Shown here piece by piece: positions 13,301 through 28,200 of a stretch of DNA of 64,000 nucleotides. The translations under genes and the position numbers were made by a program. The notes beneath the pieces were generated by a model. It saw only the letters and a list, made by a program, of their open reading frames with translations, searched no databases and was not told the DNA's origin. Source of the DNA: Pyrocephalus nanus. Its lineage: Eukaryota; Chordata; Aves; Passeriformes; Tyrannidae. Each line of letters begins with the position of its first letter. Position 1 is the first letter of the stretch. The stretch is from positions 1,860,001 through 1,924,000 of the forward strand of contig CM076269.1 in the NCBI GenBank assembly GCA_038380795.1, read 5' to 3'.

Positions 13301-15469
13301 TTGCTGATTCCTTCTCCCTACCTCTTTATTTAGTCTTGATTTCGTACCAGGGTACTAGGAGGATAATTGTGCGAGGAATTTTATACAACACACATGTTAA
13401 TTTTTTTTCAAGGATATTGTGCGTTTGCTGTAGGCTATAATTGTTTTGGAAGATTGCACTGAATTAGAGAGAGTACTTCGGTTCAAAATGAGATGATATT
13501 GTGCCCTCTAGGACTCTCAAGATGTATATTTAGATCCTGCCTCGACAAAGACTCTCTACATAACCTTGGCATGTCCCCTCATCTCTCTGTTCTTCGTGTT
13601 CCCAGCTACCCAGCCAAGACAGAAATACTCCCCACCTCTCATCTCTTTGGGGTAGATTTTAGAATGTTCTTTTCCTGATTTTTTCCCCAGAACCATCACC
13701 TTGATTTTAGGGGCATAACTTCAGAGCACGAAAACTCGGCAAAAGGCAATCTTTTCATCAGATGCTTCAGAGTTTTATAAAGCTTTAGCCAAAATAATTT
13801 TGATGCTGTGTGACATATGTTGTGTCCAAGGAAACACTAGATGATTTTCTAACTGGTATGCCCTAATTAAAGGCTGTAATTGAATGATGTTATGCTCTGC
13901 AAAAGAAAACTATCAGATAATTTTCTTAGGAAAAGGTATAACTTTTGAGCTTTTCCCCCTGTAAGCTTAATTCCCTTCCTTCAGCCCATAAGACCACTGC
14001 CTAGCTGTTTTGCTTCAAAAGTGTATTTCCCTGTTATGAGGAGACATGTTATTTCTATCTGAAGTGCTTAATATGCCGTATTGTAAAAACTTTCCCCAAA
14101 AGAATCAATCTTCAGCCTTAAAGGTTATTTCACTTTAGTGCGCAGTAAACCACAATTTCTGCTGTTTGATCCATTTGAGCTGGGGAGTCGGTGAGATTAT
14201 ACATGGTTTAGACTGCATGGATTTTTAATGTTTCACACATTAGCTTTTAAAAATTGCCTTCATATTCCCTGTATTGATTTTCGTGGCTCCCAACGTACAG
14301 CGCCCGCTGAGTGGCTTTGCCAAACTCTCCCGATGAGAAGATGATATAGGAATCCTCAGCAGGGGCAAAGACAACCACGGATTAAAAATCCTGGCATCCA
14401 GTTGACCATTTTTCTTAAGCCTCATTGTAAGCTTTTTTTCTGTTGGGGTTTTTTATTATTTTTTTAATTATTATTTTCTTTTTATGATGGCATGCAGAGT
14501 ATAACTGCCTAAGGGCACGCTTATTATAGACCGTATTTTAAAGCTGATTAAAAATAAATTCTCCATGCCTGTCTGAAACTAATTCCACAGAGAATCTTGT
14601 TTCATATCAGATGGGTAAAAGGATCTGTTGCTTATGTTCACCTTTTACCTCAGCCCACATATAAAAACTCCTATCAGGTTTCCATTACACTTCGTTTATT
14701 ATCCAGTCTTTCTACTTTCATCAGAGAAAGCATTATAATGACTGTGACTTTGAAAAGTTTTATAATTACCCTGTGCGTGCGTGCATATATATTTATATAT
14801 TATTTAATTTATGCTCCATATAAAAATTAGGCTATCAAGTCTGACAGAAAGATCCTGGTGCCATAATATAAACATATTTCTCTTCGCAATCATTCCTTAG
14901 CACACAGGACTTGGCAAACTGTCAGATGGCAGGATGAAGAGGTAAAGCACAGAATCTGCAGATTCTGGCCAGGCACGTGGGAACAGGTTCTGGGCTTTCC
15001 AAGAACTTTGTGGAGAAAATGAAACCTGGCAGGATCCAGGCGGAAATTCGTTTCATCTGTTTTCATTTTACACTGTCTGTCATCTAGGTTTTGATCACTA
15101 AATGAAAAAGAAAAATGAAGTTCTGCCATATGCATTCTATAAATTTCAATTTAGCTATCAGGTGTCACACCTGCCACAGTTTTGCTTTTTTTTTTTGCTG
15201 CGTTTCAGACAACAGACATAATCATTTGTTTGTGTTACCGATGCCGGCTTGGGAAAGTTTATTTATGGTAGTATTTGCAGTAAATCTGCTCATTTCCAAC
15301 CATTGCTATATAAAACCACCTCTTGAAATACAGGCAGTTATGTCAGCTTGTGGAGCAAACATATTGTACAATGTTAATTAAATGGCAATATTTATAATCT
15401 CTGCTCCTCTACTGCAGTGCCCTGAACCCCAAAACTGCCTGCTGTGACATTTTGAACAATTCACACCCT

Positions 15470-15780
15470 GCAGGTTTCAGGGCCAGGTTTCCCTGCGTGG
15501 GGAGGAGGGGTTTGGAATGTTTCTGGTTTGTCTGTCCCCCTCCCCAAGCACACCCTGCCCTGCCAGGAGGAGTGGGCAGCCAGGTCTGCCACCCTCCCCT
15601 CCCCAAAGGGTTCATCTGGCTGAGGTCACTGATGGCTCTCGAGGGCGTGGCCATCCCAAATTTCGTGTTGCTGCAGTCGCCTTGGCCACGGAACACTGTG
15701 GGGAGCCCACCCCACATCCCCCAACCCCTCCACCATCCCTAAGGTGCTGCCCACCCTGAGCCCACACCCCCAGAGCGTCA
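15470..15780. other. GC-rich intergenic stretch
   Basis: A locally C-rich stretch on the + strand (CCCCCTCCCC, CCACCCTCCCCTCCCC and similar) in AT-rich surroundings. Open frames of 80-102 codons run on both strands and reflect only the lack of AT-rich stops. No promoter element or domain was recognised. Confidence 0.5.
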
Positions 15781-18700
15781 GGGCACCTGCTTTAGAACAA
15801 GTCACTCACTTTTTGTTTCACATTTCCAAATCTGACTCTTGGAAGGAGGACCCCGTGCAGGGTAAATTTATGCTGTTATTAGCCAGCAGGATTAATAGCA
15901 GCAAGTTATCTCTCCATGAGCTGTCAGATGTATTTATGCTGGAACCTCTTCTTGCCCGCTTGTGGTTGGTTTTTTTTTTTAATAGAAAAACATTAAAAAA
16001 AAATAAACTTGAGAAATTCATAAATAAATTAATCTCCTTGGCAAGCCTCAGGAGAAAGCTAGGTCAAATTTTGTTGGGAAATACTGATTGGGTGGCAATG
16101 AATTTTTCCTTGGCTCCATTTCAATTTCTCTGAATTGTTTTTGTCAAGGAGAGATTGATGGAAATTTAAATAAAAACTGAAATAGAAGTTAAAGTGCTTT
16201 ACTCCGATTCAATATCTTGATATTTCAGTATTTCAATTTGAAAGGATTTTTCTACTTGAAGATTTTTTTTCTTTACAATTTTAATTTTTAAACTGCTATC
16301 TTATGTTTTCAGGTAGTTCATGCTTTCTCATTTTGACTCAGGTGTTTTGGAACCGTTTCAGGGGTTTTGGAATTGCTGGAAAATCAGAAAAGGTTCATGA
16401 GGTTCTACACAAAGTAGAAACATAAGCCTATTGATTCACCTTTTTTATTTCCTCTTTTCATATTATCTCCTGTAAAGAATAAATCTCTGAGCTATAATGT
16501 GAGACCAGGTATGCAATGCAAAATGAAAGACCAATCTATTAAATATTATTCCAGTAATAAAACACAAGCCATATAACAGTAATATTAATGAAACAGCATG
16601 ATGCCATGAATCATGCTCTATTCCTGAGTTTTGTTATTTTGGATTATGGGATCATGAAGTCTTTTTTCTTTTTTTTTTTTTTTCAGTTGGGGGTAGGAGG
16701 GAAGATTAACAAATGCATTCTAGTTCAGCTTTAATTTATACCATAATTTTTAATGACACTTCATTGTAAGATTTTGTACTTGCAGTGATAAGGATATACT
16801 TGCAAGTAGATGAGGAGTTGACAGGCTTTCAGTTAATTACAGCAATTTTGAAAAAGTTCAGATTTACACTCTGATAAATGTTGATCCAGGATTTGAGAAA
16901 AAAAACTCACTTTGAGGAAATAAGGGAGAGGATTCACAGGGTGACAGTGAACATCTGTAGAGTGATTTACTGGATAAATAATTTTGAAAGTATCCTACCT
17001 GAGTCATAATGAGAAAGCATAAAGTGAGGGAATTTGTCACATTAAGCATTAAGCTTAATAAGCACACTGACCTGATCAGGAGTGTTTCCCCCTCCTTGGT
17101 GTCTGTTTTATTCCACTGGGACTGCAGTGATGTGTCAGCACGAGCATCTCTGCTACCTTCTAACTGAACAAAACTCTCTGAGGCTTCCTTAGAAATCTTG
17201 AGGGTTAAATTTAAGCTTAGGTTTAAGAGATTGAAAGGTCCTAGAACCTCTGGTGGCAGGGGGATCAGTTTCTTACTATTTTTGCAACGTGTTTACAAAC
17301 AAAAACTCTGATATTTTCATTTGTGTGCTGTACAAAGTGCTTATTTTCTTGCAACACTTGCTTATTTATGTAGGCATATTATGTTGAATTAACTGCAGCC
17401 TCTTCGACTTAAAGTGCCTTGAATCCACACACAACTTTTTAAAAGAGAATTAATTGGCATCATAGGTCTTTTGTAATTAATCCTCTTTAAGGCTGAGGTA
17501 ATGCAGCTTTGCAGCAGGTCTATCACTTACCCAATTACACACTGATTGCTGCGCTCTCTAGTCTTCCATCTGGACATCTGTAGAGCTCTGGGACTCAAAG
17601 AGCTGCGTGCTCAGTCCCATCTGGAAGGGTGTCACAGAAGCAAATGCCTACAAGATGTTGTTGTAGTAAATAAAACCACGATGGTAATTCCTGCTCCCCA
17701 CTCCCCGTGCCAAGGCTGAGGAAAAACGTTCTGTGATAGCGACTGAAGACAAGACCAAGCCTCAGTCAGGGCTCCCAACACCTGCCTGTTTTCTTGGAAA
17801 ATGGAGAGCACTTTGGCAAGACATCCTGCAGTGCACACACACGGTGTGCTTGCCACCACACCAGAAAGTCTCTCAAAAATTGTTGTCACCAAGCAGGCAC
17901 GCAAGAAAAGCTGGCAGATTCCCAGGAGACCGCAACGAGAGAAAAACACCCTTTCTGCAGAAATGCTGAGATCTGACCAGGTGGAGGCTGTTAACAGTGA
18001 TCATAAATTATGTGACCTGGCAGACAAGTGAGGGCTCTTCGTGCAGTCATCTCTGTGTCTGTGCTGTGAAGATTGTAAAAGTCAGGACTGGGGTCTGGCT
18101 CCCAGGACTGAAATGCTGTGTGGCATCCTCAGATCAGTGGGCATTGATGGGCCAATGTTTGAGCCAGGAACACTCCTCAAGAAATTTCAGTAATTTTTAA
18201 AGCACTGTTTATACTGCAAAGTGAGGTGTGTGGGAGAGGGTGTCATAGAAAACAGCTCATGGTGAAGCAGCCAGCTTGTTTTAGCGTGCCCAGTTTCAAG
18301 ACAGGCTTTATCTTGTGAGTTGTTTAGGACTTCTTCCATTTCTGGGCCAGTCATTTCTCACCCAGGGGCAGACAGTGTATTACAGACCTTTATGTCCTTA
18401 ATGCCTGTACAGAACACCCTTGCTTGTGGCTGCTGCCTTTCAAGTTTTTCCCCCTTGGGTATTTTTGGCAGCAAGGGCATCCCACTGCTCGAAATTACAG
18501 GGAGGAGAAGGTTTTTGTGTGGATATTCTGTAGCTTTAAAAGAGAACCAAACAGCTTAGAAGGATCATCACCTTCTCCAGCATAAAATTCTTCAGCAGTG
18601 CTTTTCCTCCTAGGATTTCATCCTACCAGGCAGTGACAGCTTGCCAAGGAAAGCAGCAATGTTGCACTTTCTGAACACATTTGCAGAGGGAGGCCTCCAA

Positions 18701-21700
18701 GAAAAGAGAAAAAAAAAAGAAAAGGAAAAAGACAAAAACCAAACACCAAAACACAACAAACCACACACTGCTTTTTTACTTCATCCTCCAGATTTCCTGC
18801 TCCTGAAACCATAATGCCGCTCCTCCAGAGCTACAAAGCCAAATCCATCTGACTGTGCGAGTGCCAATACATGACATTATCCTGTTTACATTAAAGACTG
18901 CTGTAAGTGAGCAGCGTGTCTTCCAGGCTGCTCTCATGGCAGTTTGGAAATGGAGCTGGCAAAACACAGCTGAGTTATGGTGGGGGGAAGCACCGTGGCA
19001 GTTTAACACAGCCAGCCCCAGGCCCCCTGCCAGTTGTAAGGAGGCATCTCGTGAAGAACGGCGAGAAAAATCGCGGGGCTGAACGTGCAAGAGTTTGCAC
19101 GGGGTTCCTTGCCAAAAATTGCCAGCCACGAAATCAAGCAAATAGGACCTGCAAATGAAATGGTTAACGTGGGGATTTCTGTAAATCAGCTTTAGGAAGC
19201 GGAGTGGAAGCCTCTGCTTCCGTTTAGCACAGCCTAGCACTCACTTCTTTGCCTCGTTTTAAAACTCCCATGTGAGCAAGCCCAACGTGCTAACAAAATG
19301 CCAAGATAACTTAAAGTTTGGAAGACATTGTTTTTATCCAGAGTAGCTTAAATCAGTTTCTTTTGGCCTTGCACACCTTACATCAGAGGGCAGGAAATAT
19401 TAAACATTCATTATTTCATCTAGCATCTTGAACACGCACATAATTACATATTTTAAAGAAATGCCTAAAACATCTTTTTCTTGTAATGTAGACCAGTGTG
19501 AGGACCCAGAGAAAAGAATAAATTACAAGCATGCAGAACAACCACATGTCAGTTTAAAAACCATGAAATAGCCAAGCATGAAGGGGGGAGTTAGGGGATT
19601 ACGTGTGGAAAAAGTAACTCTAAAAAATTGTATTATTCTAGGTATAAGTCCCACCATTATCATTATTTTTAATGGTGCTTTTATATGCTGTTGAGTAATA
19701 GTTTGTCCACATCCTGGCTTTTATCAAAGGAACTGCTTGCACAGCTATTGTGCTGGCAATAACCTCTAATACAGTTATGGTCACTTAATTAAACAATTTG
19801 GAAGTTTACTTTAGGTGACATTTAAAATTGAAATTTCAAGTGCGTTATTCTATCGTGTTCTCTCTTAGTATTGTTCAGTAAAATGCTGTATTCAAGGAAA
19901 TCCATGAAATTACAATTCAAAGGCTGTGATAAGAATGGATTCTTTTTGTGGTGTTTTTAGCTCTCATTACAATTTTTGTTGCCAGACTAAGTCTACAGAT
20001 TGAGCATAAAGTATATCAAGCTTTAAATTCAGGGATAAGTCATTGTTAGGACAGAGAATTTTGTGATAACACAGGCAGTAGATTAATCCACTCTGATGAC
20101 AGCCTTGCAAGTCTGTAAGGAACAGAACACAGAGCAAGATTTATCCATTGCACTGACAAGGACGGTGAGGGGAATGGGAAATGGAACAAAATTAGTCCAT
20201 TTGCATGACAGCCTAAGACTATAATCATATGGTTCCACTCAAATCCTACAGTAATGGAACATAAAGAAAAATGCATGAACAAGGCACATCATTTCAAATT
20301 ATATTGTGCTCATCAACCTTTCCAGTGTCTGTAGAAAACATAATCAGGGAAGAAAAATTAATTTCAGTCTGCTAAATTACACTGTAAATACAGAGGGGAT
20401 ACAAGAGAATTGTTCAAGCAAACTTATTCATGTAGCTTTCGTGAGTTTGGATAAATTCATTCTGCTCTGTATTCACTAAGATGAGACTATCAAACCAGAT
20501 CCTCAGCTTGCACAAAGCAGCACAGTTCCCTTGACTTCAGTCAACTCCAAATCTTAAAATCTCCAAGGAAACCTTCTCCTTGATAGGGAGGCTTTGAAAA
20601 TACTGAAATAAAAGATAATTCCAGATACCCAGGGGAGAATTTTAAAGGCTGAAGGTTGGCAAACAATGTGAAATATAGAATAGCAGATGAATGTGTGCAT
20701 CTTCCACGTCCCTGCAGCTGCCTGAAGCACACTGCATCCATTTGTGTGCCCAGAGGATTCTGGGATCGTGCCTGTGAGGCTGTGGGGAAGGGATTTGGGA
20801 GCTGAGGTCCAGAATATCACCATTTGAATTAATTAAAGCAGCTGTGATGAGTGTAAGGGTTATAACATATATAGTATATCAAGCATATGCTGTAAATCTG
20901 TAGTTGGTTTATTCTTCAACTAATTAAACAATGCAAACTAAGGCATAGGCACCAAGTAAATGTGATGTCATTATTGGAAAGCTCTTAAATGCTTTGTCTG
21001 AGGGTCAAAGTCAGAATTGCATTAATTTAGTCATGAACCTTTGCACTTTCTCATCTAAACAATGGAATCGCCTTTTAATTTCCTTTCTTTTTCCACTTTA
21101 AATACAGGCATTTCTGTGAAGGAAGTTGCATATGAGTATCTGCACGTCTCCTTTCCTGCAAATCTTATGAAAAAAGCTGTATCATATGGTATAATCAGCA
21201 CTGACTGTGCCACATACATATAGCAGCAGTGTGGTTTGAGAATATTTTAAATATTTAATCTGAAAAGGTTTGAATTTACTGAAGCACCTGACAGGGCTCT
21301 TTTTCTTATATGCACACTTAACATGTTATTGATGTCATTTAAAGTTAATATGGAATAAAGGGTGGGGGCAGTCAAACCAAACTCCTCACCAGCTACCTCC
21401 ATTCAACCTCTTCTTGGCATTAGGAAGATAAATCAACACAATCACACTGGCACAACAGTGTTTCTTACCCAGTTTTGCAGATTCCCTGCCTCATTCACAG
21501 CCTTTGCTTCTGATTTCTCTTCTGAGCATCTGCATGTACTCCCAGGGCAACCTTGATCCAGGTTAGCACTGCTCTGAAATGCAGAACATTGGAGTTTCCA
21601 AGGGGCTGGATGGGTCCCTAACTGCTGTTATAAAAATAACTCATTCTTTTGGGATGGTGATTTATGACATATCTCATTATGTTGTTTCAGAAACACGCAG

Positions 21701-21939
21701 GGCAGTGTTTAAAATCAAGTTGGGTGAGGGAGACTCTTGATTCTAGAATTGGCTGGGGCAGTCAGGGAGTGCAGTCACATGCAGGAGGAAATTTTTGGAG
21801 GGATTATTTGTATATGGGAATAAAATGTGAATATCCTGCATGCATTTACACTAGTAAATCTTTAGCACTCCGTTGTTTGCAGAAAGTGAGCGAGGGCTGG
21901 TCACAAATGCTGTGAAAATGGAATTTGCTTTTAACTTCG

Positions 21940-22230
21940 AATGAATATTCATGAATAATTTCCACCACTATTTGCCTACCACTCATATTTAATGATATGG
22001 GAAATGGAATGAATAACAAGGTGCTGAAATTTGCTGACAATACACAATTATTTAAGTTAATATAAACCAGGGAGCAAAGTAAGGAATTTCAAGAGGAGCT
22101 AATAAAACTGGGTGACTGACTAACAAGACACCAGATGAAGTTCAGTGCAGATAAGTGCAAGATAATGAACACTGCAAGAAATAATTTAAACTACTTGTGT
22201 GTTTTGGAGGGGTGGGAATTAGCTCTAACC
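21940..22230 (+). mobile_element. Ancient L3/CR1-like LINE fragment, sense
   Basis: Despite heavy decay, the order of motifs matches the end of the reverse-transcriptase ORF of L3/CR1 elements: AAATTTGCTGACAATACACA (an F-A-D-x-T string), then GGAGCTAATAAAACTGGGTGA, then AAGTTCAGTGCAGATAAGTG and CAAGATAATGAAC. The family calls these the K-F-[NS]-x-D-K-C-K region. Frames are broken, so it is a dead copy. The limits are approximate, and similarity may extend to about 22700. Confidence 0.65.
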
Positions 22231-25200
22231 CCTGGGTTAGGATGGATGTACTGCCCAGCAGTAGTGAGGAAGGAAAAGTGCTGCAAGCCAGGGGCAGGAT
22301 AAGTCCAGATCAGAAAGGCATCTTCAGTCCTACTGCAGCTGTAAGCAGGGTTGATCTAAGACAGAAATAGTGACTTCTAGACCTGTGTGCAGGAGTGCAA
22401 GCTAGGGGGAAAAAAAATCACTGGATTTATTTATTTAGAAATAATTTCTCTTATTGGAGGTGGAATTACATCAAAACTAAAAGGCAACTCTGAAAGGACA
22501 TGGTTAAACAACTCAGGAGGAAAGGGCAGGCACCTGTGACAAGTGGTCTAAAGGAGGCAAGTTAAACTTGCAAGTTTACTTTCTAAGTCAGGAGAGCATC
22601 AGCAAATATGCTGATACAAAATATGCAACTCTGTGATGGGCAGCATATTTTAAGTTTCTTCAACACATGCTGAAGTCCAGCATCAAGCATTAGAGAACAG
22701 ACAGAAAGGTTTAATAATGATTTATCAGGCTTACATTAAGATGTTAACTATTTCATTGAAGCAGTTAAGATAAATTGTTGTGGTGGTCTCTAGCAGAGGG
22801 TCAAACCAGCATAGTACTGGCTTTCATTTTAAACCACATCAGCAGAACTTGCCTGAGGACCCATCCCTCCTGTTCCTCCTCTCTGCCAAGGCATTTTCTG
22901 TGCTGTCATTGAGTGGAGAGACTTTCCTTGTGCTCTGTGGGTTACTGCCAGCTTTCCTCCCAACTTTACAACTGCCATGTTCCTGAAACCTTAAACGGAG
23001 GAGATGACATCGGAGAGGAAGAATGTTCCAGAATAATTTATTTCTTGGTCCAAGCATCTCAGAGAACTTTCTGCCCAGGAAGGGATAATGCAAAAAGTCA
23101 GTTATTGTATGGTTGTTGTTTGTAAGGCAGGTGTTTGGGTTTGACTTACAGCACTCTTGGCAGTTCATAGGATGAACTTTCCACTCTGAGTCCTAAATGA
23201 TCAGTCATTATTTTCTTCTTCTGAATATTATTTTGTTCCCCGCCCTGGTCCTCAAGCATTTTTCCTTCTGCAGGAGTTCTCAGATAGGAAGTGCACACAT
23301 TCCAGAGGAGTCACTGGGAGAAAGGATAAAGGGATGCAGCTGGGGGAGGATGGTAAGGAAGGAAACAGGGCAGGGGGAAGAGAGCTCTGGCCATGGCAGG
23401 ACAGTGAGAAGGGGGCAGAGCACAAAAGCAGCAGAGCACCAGCACTTTTATGAGCTGTTACCCAGGGCATTGCTGACTGTGAGGGACTGAGAGGATGGAA
23501 AAGAGCATCTTCTCTGGCAGCACTGTGTATACCTCACCTGACCACAGTCCTCTCCATCCCTGTGGTCACAGCTAGCTGGTCACTCCTCCTACTCTGCTCC
23601 CTTTGACCTGCATCTCTGCAAGATAAAACCCCATGGCAGATCAAGGTTCCTGAAAAGTGCAGGACCAAATCCCGAGATCCTTGCTTAGGATCCAGTCACC
23701 CCTCAGTAAATACAGAAGTTACTTCGATAAGGACCCAAACCCATATGATAATTTAACCATTTTTTAGAGTGTTACCTGAGGAGAAAAAATTCAGAGTGGT
23801 GGAAGATTGGCTGTAATGTTATGAGGGTAGGCACCTGGACAGGTCAGGACAGTGACTGCCACAGGCCAGCACCATGTGGTAGGCAAACAAGAAGTGTCAG
23901 GATTCTTCTCCCATGTGAAAAAAAAACAAAACAAAAACAAAGATGTAGTTGTGGTCTTGTAGGAGCCAGTCTGGTTGTCTCGTGGTTCACATTATTAGCA
24001 CTGCACTGTAAGAGCACTTTGCTTCTGATGCTCTGGCATAAAATGAGTGCACTGAAAGCAACTGGCATTTCGTTGGTGTAATTATTCATGGAGTTCACTC
24101 TATTCCTTCTGCAGAGATGTGACTACTGTTACAATTCCTCCATAGCATGACCAGTCCCAGGAGAGCACAAACAGACATGGAAACTGAATTACTTTATCCC
24201 TTTTAGCTGTGAGGATCTTTATGCTCAGTCTGTGCATCTCTGCTGTGTTATAGCAGAGGCAGAAAAAGAGGTCAGTTCCAGGGCAGTTAATCTGGCTTTC
24301 AGAAACATTGCATTCACTTGAAATTCCCTCATTTCATGATTTCATCCAGGGTGAAACAAAGAGCAGAAAGAAGCTGGCCCTGAGCACTGAGATGTGCCAT
24401 TTCCTTTGGATGGACACAGCCACGCAGATTTAGGAGGATGTGTGCGTGCATGTGTTTATGTGAGCTTGTGTGTTTATTGCTTCAGAACTGCCTCAAGTTC
24501 CATCCTCCCAAGAGAAAACGTTCAGCCCTGTGTGCTCAGATGGAATGTGATGTTTGCACATGAAATGATGGGGATTTGTGAAGCACTCAGACAGGAAGGT
24601 GAGGTGACATGGTTATAAAGCAGATACTGACACCAGTTTTGGGCTGGAGTCCTCTGGGGTGGGCTACCCTATGATAGTCTGTGTTTGAAAAATATATTCA
24701 AATTTTAACCAGTCGTGGAAATTCATTATTTGACCTGACATTTAAGTGCATTTTCAATTATATCCAGATTTTACGGACTAGGAAAAAAACCCCAAACCAT
24801 ACTTGCTCTAGTAACAATGAAACATTTCTAAGTATTATAAAGACCATAAAAATTCTTGAAGAGATAGGATTTGGTTTGAAACCAATAAATAAATTTGATA
24901 TATTAAAAAAAAAAAAACCAACAGCAAGCATTGTAGAAAAAGCTTTATCCAATGCATTTGTGCATCTTCTGTTTTACATCACACGTTCCTTTTGGCAGCA
25001 AACTTGGTGATTCAAGAGTACAGTCATCTGTCAGGAAAAAAAAAAAAAAACAAAGCAAAGGCTGACAGATCGTGATCACATTTTTATTATTGTTATTAAA
25101 TATTTAGCATCCTAATTCAGCAAGTGATACATGTACATGCTCATGTGCTAGAGACAAATGTGTGAGTGTGTGCGTGCACGTGTGGGTGATGTTGGAGCAC

Positions 25201-28200
25201 ACTGGGAAGGGTTGGATGCTGGAGTCTCAGGGTGATGAATGTGCATGGAACTCAACAGCAGGGAGGCTGAAGATGTGCAAACCCTGCCTGAAGTACTCAG
25301 GATCTCTCCATCTGATCCAGCCTCTCACCATCCCCCTTCAGGATGATCCACAGTTGTCTGCAACCCGTGGCAGATGCATTTGTAAGATGCCCACAAAATG
25401 CCTGTTCTTGGCTCTTGCTAAGTATCTGCTGGCATCCTGGTCTTGCAGTTTGAGAAAAAAATGTATATCCTGACATAACACAGTTGTTTTCCCCCCTGCA
25501 AACAGGGAATTTGGTGAGATTCTTTGTTATATATTCTGCAAGCAGTTCAAATTTGATCAGACCAAAGGAATTAATACCTTTAATACAGTAGATCATGCTT
25601 AAGTTCCTTTTAAAGAAACACACCTAATACCAGCTCTATTCAGGTTTTACTCCTTTGTTGGCATTATGGGAAGTTTCTGGAATGAAACTTGTTGCTTCAT
25701 ATTTACCTATATTTATTTTTTGAAAGCCACCTAAGACTGAGCTCTAGGGAGGTCATCAGCTGTGGGTGTTAGTTTCATAGCATTGTCTGCACAATCAGCA
25801 TCCCAATTACCTTTAAAATCATTACAAATAAATACATTTTTTCATGATGCAAAGCTAGGAAAATATCCAACAATTTATGAAAGCAGGCTAATGTCTTCCT
25901 ATCAGTTCACTGGCAAAAAAACCAACTTGAGGATTCCACAGTCACATGTAAGATACTGTAATCACAGTGATCAGTAATCAAAAATGTGTGGTTTGAAGTC
26001 AAGCATGTAAGCCTGTGTATATTCATTTACTTATGCCCTCCTAACTCAGTCATGCAAAGATAAATTAGCCCATTTATAAAATGAACAACACATTTAAGTA
26101 TAGAACTGGGGCTTTTCTTCCCATGTATAAGAATGGAAAGACTGCTTTGGAAGTGTTTCCACAAGCCATTTACTTTTAATGTTTCTTTATTTCAAGGCAA
26201 GCAGAGATGGATTCTGCAGTACTGACTTTCCACATTCTTGTACCCATTTTATTTAGACTTATTCTCCAGTCTTCCAGGAATATGCATGTGTGCCCATGTC
26301 CCTCCTCTCTGCCTGTAAAGACAGGGAACCATCAATACTTCAGTTTTGTGACACCTCAATATTTTTTTTCTCAGCATATTTTGAAAATTCTGACAGCACA
26401 AATTTGAAAGTGTCTGCTTTCTCATGTGTTCACCTGCTCATCTCCACTTGTTCAAATCCTATCCCTGTGTGCCAATAGATATTATCAGTAAATCCTCCTG
26501 GTTTAATCTCCAAAATGTCTCAGAAATCTCTCCTTTCCTCTTCACTCTCCCCAGAAAATCTTTGTCAAGTCCATCCTTCTCCACATCCACGTCTGTTGCG
26601 ACCTTGCTGTCTTCAGCCTCTAAATGACACTCACATTAGCCACTTTTTAAAGTAGTGTAATGCAAAAGTAATCCACTGCTCCCAGTATTGAGATCTCATT
26701 AAGATATTTGTAAATCCCTCTTCTTCTCTGTCTCCCTGTTGCCTTCTAAATCTGATCGAAGCTCCTTTTATCACCCAGAGTTCCTCTTGACCTCGCCTAC
26801 CTTCTCCTGTCCTTGCTCTGTTCTTCCACATCTTTCTTCTTTCTGTGCTCCCTGCTCCACTGCCAGTCATGGTGTAAACCATTTACCAGTTAGACCTGGG
26901 CACTGCCTTTGATGCCATCCATGACACCTGGGAGTGGAGTCCCTATTCCAGATGGAAAGTGTTCTGATGTCATTGGCACAGTCCCCTTTATAACTTTGAA
27001 TCATTGACCGCTGAAAAAGCAAGTTATCACGTGTTTTTCTAACAACAAGGAAAGGAGACACTTGTCCTCTAATTGTAAGTATATGGGGTTTTTTTCTGAG
27101 TAATCCACAATTTCTCTTGTGCCCTCAGGCCTTGAATCAGAAAAGGAATTAAAATTTTTATTATAAATTCACTATAACTGTGATTATGAATTTGCTCTCC
27201 AAACATCCTATCCAAACACCTCTCACAGAAAACTGATGTCTAGACCATATTGAAATGTTCATCTCCTATTTTCCAAAAATATGTTTTCAGCTCTTAAAAC
27301 CCAACCTTTAGGTTGTAACTTCTTGCTCTCTCCTCTTGCTTACTATTAAAATCATTTAGCTTGGGGAATAGAAGGACACAGAGCTCTGATACATAATTTC
27401 TGAACTGTAGGTTTTACAGCCCTTATTTGTACACTGAGGTTTAGCAGCAGGATCTGTGAGTTCGTTCAGACCAGCCAAGTTTACAACACAGCTCATGCCA
27501 GCACGAGGGACAGGACGTGCAGATCAAAGCTCTGCTCGGGTCATCTGATTTTCTGTTCCTCTGTCTCCGTGCGTTAGATTACGGGAAAACTTAACAAAAC
27601 AAACTCATTCCTAGTCCCTTCCTCTCTCACCCTTTAAGTCCTGTCCCCCTAAGAAAACCAAACAGGAGGAAAACAGTCTTCCCTACACCTGGAGCCTTTG
27701 TTCATTTTTCTGCAGTTCATCACAAATTAACCTCCGGTTCCTGGAGCTTCCTCTCTCTTTGCCAAGGTGCTCCTGAAGTTCTTTGTGCCAACCAGACACC
27801 TACATGCTATTTCTGCACCTCACACCTCCCTGACCTGAGCAGAGTTTAACCCAACCAGCGCTGATCATGAAGATGGAAAATGATGGAAAGCAAATAGTTC
27901 CTAAAAATTTTAGAAAAAAATGTTCCACATCCACCTCCAGAGATAATTCCTAAGGATGGATTAACAATGCTTTCCCACCAGGTACCTACCGAAGTCCCAG
28001 CCTCAAAACTTTCTTGTCAGACATGATATGTTTTGCCACAGGGACATCCCACAGCCTCAGTGTGTTTTATTTAGTTTAGAGAGATTCTCCACTCTTCCAG
28101 CAGTGTGCCTGCTTTGAATATATATTGAATAAGTCCTATTACACAGTCCTATTTCAGTCCCTCACAGAACTCCTAGAAACCTGGTTCTCCTCAGGCTCCT

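Larger units (their letters stand above)
7816..21939. other. Intergenic 5' flank, no gene recognised
   Basis: Mostly AT-rich unique-looking DNA. Notable items are the 40 bp tandem duplication at 10278, a possible very old CR1-like antisense fragment around 12050-12130 (CTTGCTGAAGTCCAG string), a small CpG patch at 12160-12200, and a GC-rich stretch at 15470-15780. Open frames up to 154 codons occur, but they overlap on opposite strands and show no domain. Confidence 0.65.

Noticed and set aside
18776..19240. 154-codon minus-strand open frame
   Set aside because: It overlaps two open frames on the + strand in a locally GC-richer stretch; the composition looks random and no family resemblance is seen.
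23334..23352. Alternative ADGRL4 first exon: ATG, phase 1, followed by GTAAGG
   Set aside because: The peptide (MQLGED) is acidic and non-hydrophobic, and there is no match to the family start.
24565..24598. Alternative ADGRL4 first exon: ATG, phase 1, followed by GTGAGG
   Set aside because: The peptide (MMGICEALRQE) is not a signal peptide and does not resemble ADGRL4; the exon at 28999 fits far better.
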